Assembly: GCF_016861845.1 (NCBI RefSeq)
Contig: NZ_BOLV01000009.1
Span: forward strand, 57,548 to 121,547
Source of the DNA: Lacticaseibacillus suilingensis
GTDB lineage: Bacteria > Bacillota > Bacilli > Lactobacillales > Lactobacillaceae
Length of the DNA: 64,000 nucleotides
Reading direction: 5' to 3'
Part shown: positions 63,544 through 64,000 of the stretch, piece after piece
Position numbering within the stretch: position 1 is the stretch's first letter
Layout of the letters: each line of letters starts with the position of its first letter
Program-made: the position numbers and the translations under genes
The notes under the pieces: model-generated
Databases searched by the model: none
Told to the model about the DNA's origin: nothing
The model's input: only the letters and a program-made list of their open reading frames with translations

Positions 63544-63726
63544 TTACCTATCTCCAAATCGATGACTTGTGATGTTAGCCTTCGGTGCCGACCTTAGGAA
63601 CTTCGCAACTGTCTGAACTGACGCTTCATACTTAGCGTCTCTTGCAGGGCGGATAATTCTCAACGCCCGTTTTAGAGAGTCTTGATCCTTAAAGCGCAAT
63701 ACACTGTTTACGTCCATTTCAGCCAT
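63544..63726 (-). CDS. 60-residue protein upstream of GNAT toxin; putative antitoxin
   Basis: MAEMDVNSVLRFKDQDSLKR, then ALRIIRPARDAKYEASVQTV and a basic end. Helical, charged, compatible with a DNA-binding or toxin-wrapping antitoxin, but it is shorter than the DUF1778 ribbon-helix-helix antitoxins normally paired with GNAT toxins. ATG 63726 with GGGGTGG upstream. Zero-nt gap to the toxin start is the main evidence for a pair. Confidence 0.6.
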   Translation of the reverse strand: MAEMDVNSVLRFKDQDSLKRALRIIRPARDAKYEASVQTVAKFLRSAPKANITSHRFGDR

Positions 63727-63776
63727 AGGTAATCCACCCCTTTCTTAGATTATTGTATCACGCGTAGTGTCAAGCC

Positions 63777-63785
63777 TGTGGATAA
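63777..63785 (-). other. Perfect DnaA box
   Basis: TGTGGATAA, the complement of TTATCCACA. Sits between inverted copies of GTGTCAA/TTGACAC upstream of the putative antitoxin gene. Confidence 0.6.
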
Positions 63786-63905
63786 GTGGCTCGAAAAAGC
63801 TTCCGTTACGTTGACACGTAGGCCTTTTTCAGTATTTCGCGATAGCCGCCATTTCTAGCAAAAGCCTGATATATCGCGTTTCTTCGCTTTTCAAATTATT
63901 TACAG

Positions 63906-63914
63906 TTATCCACA
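63906..63914 (+). other. Perfect DnaA box
   Basis: TTATCCACA, 120 nt from and opposite in orientation to the box at 63777. Confidence 0.6.
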
Positions 63915-63924
63915 AGAAAAAAGA

Positions 63925-64000
63925 GGCTCTGTGTCAAATGGTGTTGATTAATAGTTTTTATCTTTTGAAAGGTCCACTCTTCGGAGTGGATTTTTTGTTA
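63925..64000 (+). mobile_element. Probable left end of an ISL3-family insertion sequence (cut by window edge)
   Basis: GGCTCTGTGTCAAATGGTGT at 63925-63944 resembles ISL3-type terminal inverted repeats, and it is followed by ATTAATAG and a strong hairpin terminator (63973-63996, TCCACTC-TTCG-GAGTGGA, T6) typical of sequence ahead of the transposase. The transposase itself is not in the window, so the call depends on the terminal sequence alone. Confidence 0.5.
63973..63996 (+). terminator. Rho-independent terminator near the right edge
   Basis: 7-bp stem with TTCG loop then TTTTTT on the plus strand, with no plus-strand gene before it in the window; probably shields the IS from outside transcription. 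Confidence 0.75.

Noticed and set aside
63777..63914. Region as the chromosomal oriC
   Set aside because: Only two boxes are visible, and dnaA/dnaN are absent; gene content around it is not origin-proximal in known lactobacilli.

Overview
The window is a chromosomal segment from a GC-rich low-copy-repeat Firmicute, almost certainly a member of the Lactobacillaceae (Lacticaseibacillus/Schleiferilactobacillus-like). This rests on RexAB-type AddAB, a bacterial mevalonate pathway, PepD (C69) dipeptidase, YitT and YxeA families, T-box leaders before glyQS and hisS-aspS, and the conserved block rpsU-yqeY / phoH-pgpH-ybeY-dgkA-cdd-era-recO / glyQS / dnaG-rpoD / trmK-nif3. Species-level identity cannot be settled from the sequence alone. 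Most genes lie on the minus strand.

Layout. 1-12 kb: minus-strand run addB-addA-dinG-(DUF5590)-aspC-asnS (DNA repair, helicase, aminotransferase, Asn-tRNA synthetase; asnS is cut by the window edge). 12-15 kb: plus-strand mevalonate operon mvaK1-mvaD-fni, notable for having no phosphomevalonate kinase gene between mvaD and fni. 15-23 kb: RsmF-type rRNA methyltransferase, a membrane protein, a SAM methyltransferase, MIP18/DUF59 and tautomerase genes, a YitT protein, PepD, Nif3 and TrmK. 23-29.4 kb: macromolecular synthesis genes dnaG-rpoD downstream of T-box-controlled glyQ-glyS. 29.5-34.1 kb: LOG protein, and an MMPL exporter divergent from a TetR-type regulator. 34.2-42.9 kb: Cof phosphatase, recO-era-cdd-dgkA-ybeY-pgpH-phoH, yqeY, rpsU, and divergent PPSR. 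43-46.8 kb: eda and kdgK diverging from a shared LacI-type operator, then a LacI regulator and nfo. 46.8-49 kb: second YitT protein, a strongly structured intergenic inverted-repeat element, and msrB-msrA. 49-57.3 kb: T-box-controlled hisS-aspS, an SH3/amidase cell-wall hydrolase, HAD-dtd-rsh. 57.3-62.5 kb: rsmE-prmA operon and several small, poorly characterised proteins.

The right end (62.6-64 kb) is the only clearly accessory part. A tRNA-Ser(CGA) gene is followed by a short direct repeat typical of integrase-proximal/attachment regions, then a two-gene minus-strand module (60-residue protein plus TacT-like GNAT acetyltransferase) that looks like a toxin-antitoxin pair, two perfect DnaA boxes, and what appears to be the terminal end of an ISL3-family insertion sequence running off the window.

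The most unusual points are (i) dnaG, which seems to start at an ATC codon behind a strong Shine-Dalgarno and has the canonical zinc-ligand histidine replaced, with a new histidine next to the last cysteine pair; (ii) the absent mvaK2; (iii) the GNAT toxin-antitoxin-like module with a non-standard antitoxin; and (iv) a 128-bp palindromic intergenic element. All family calls are from motif recognition; no database search was run.
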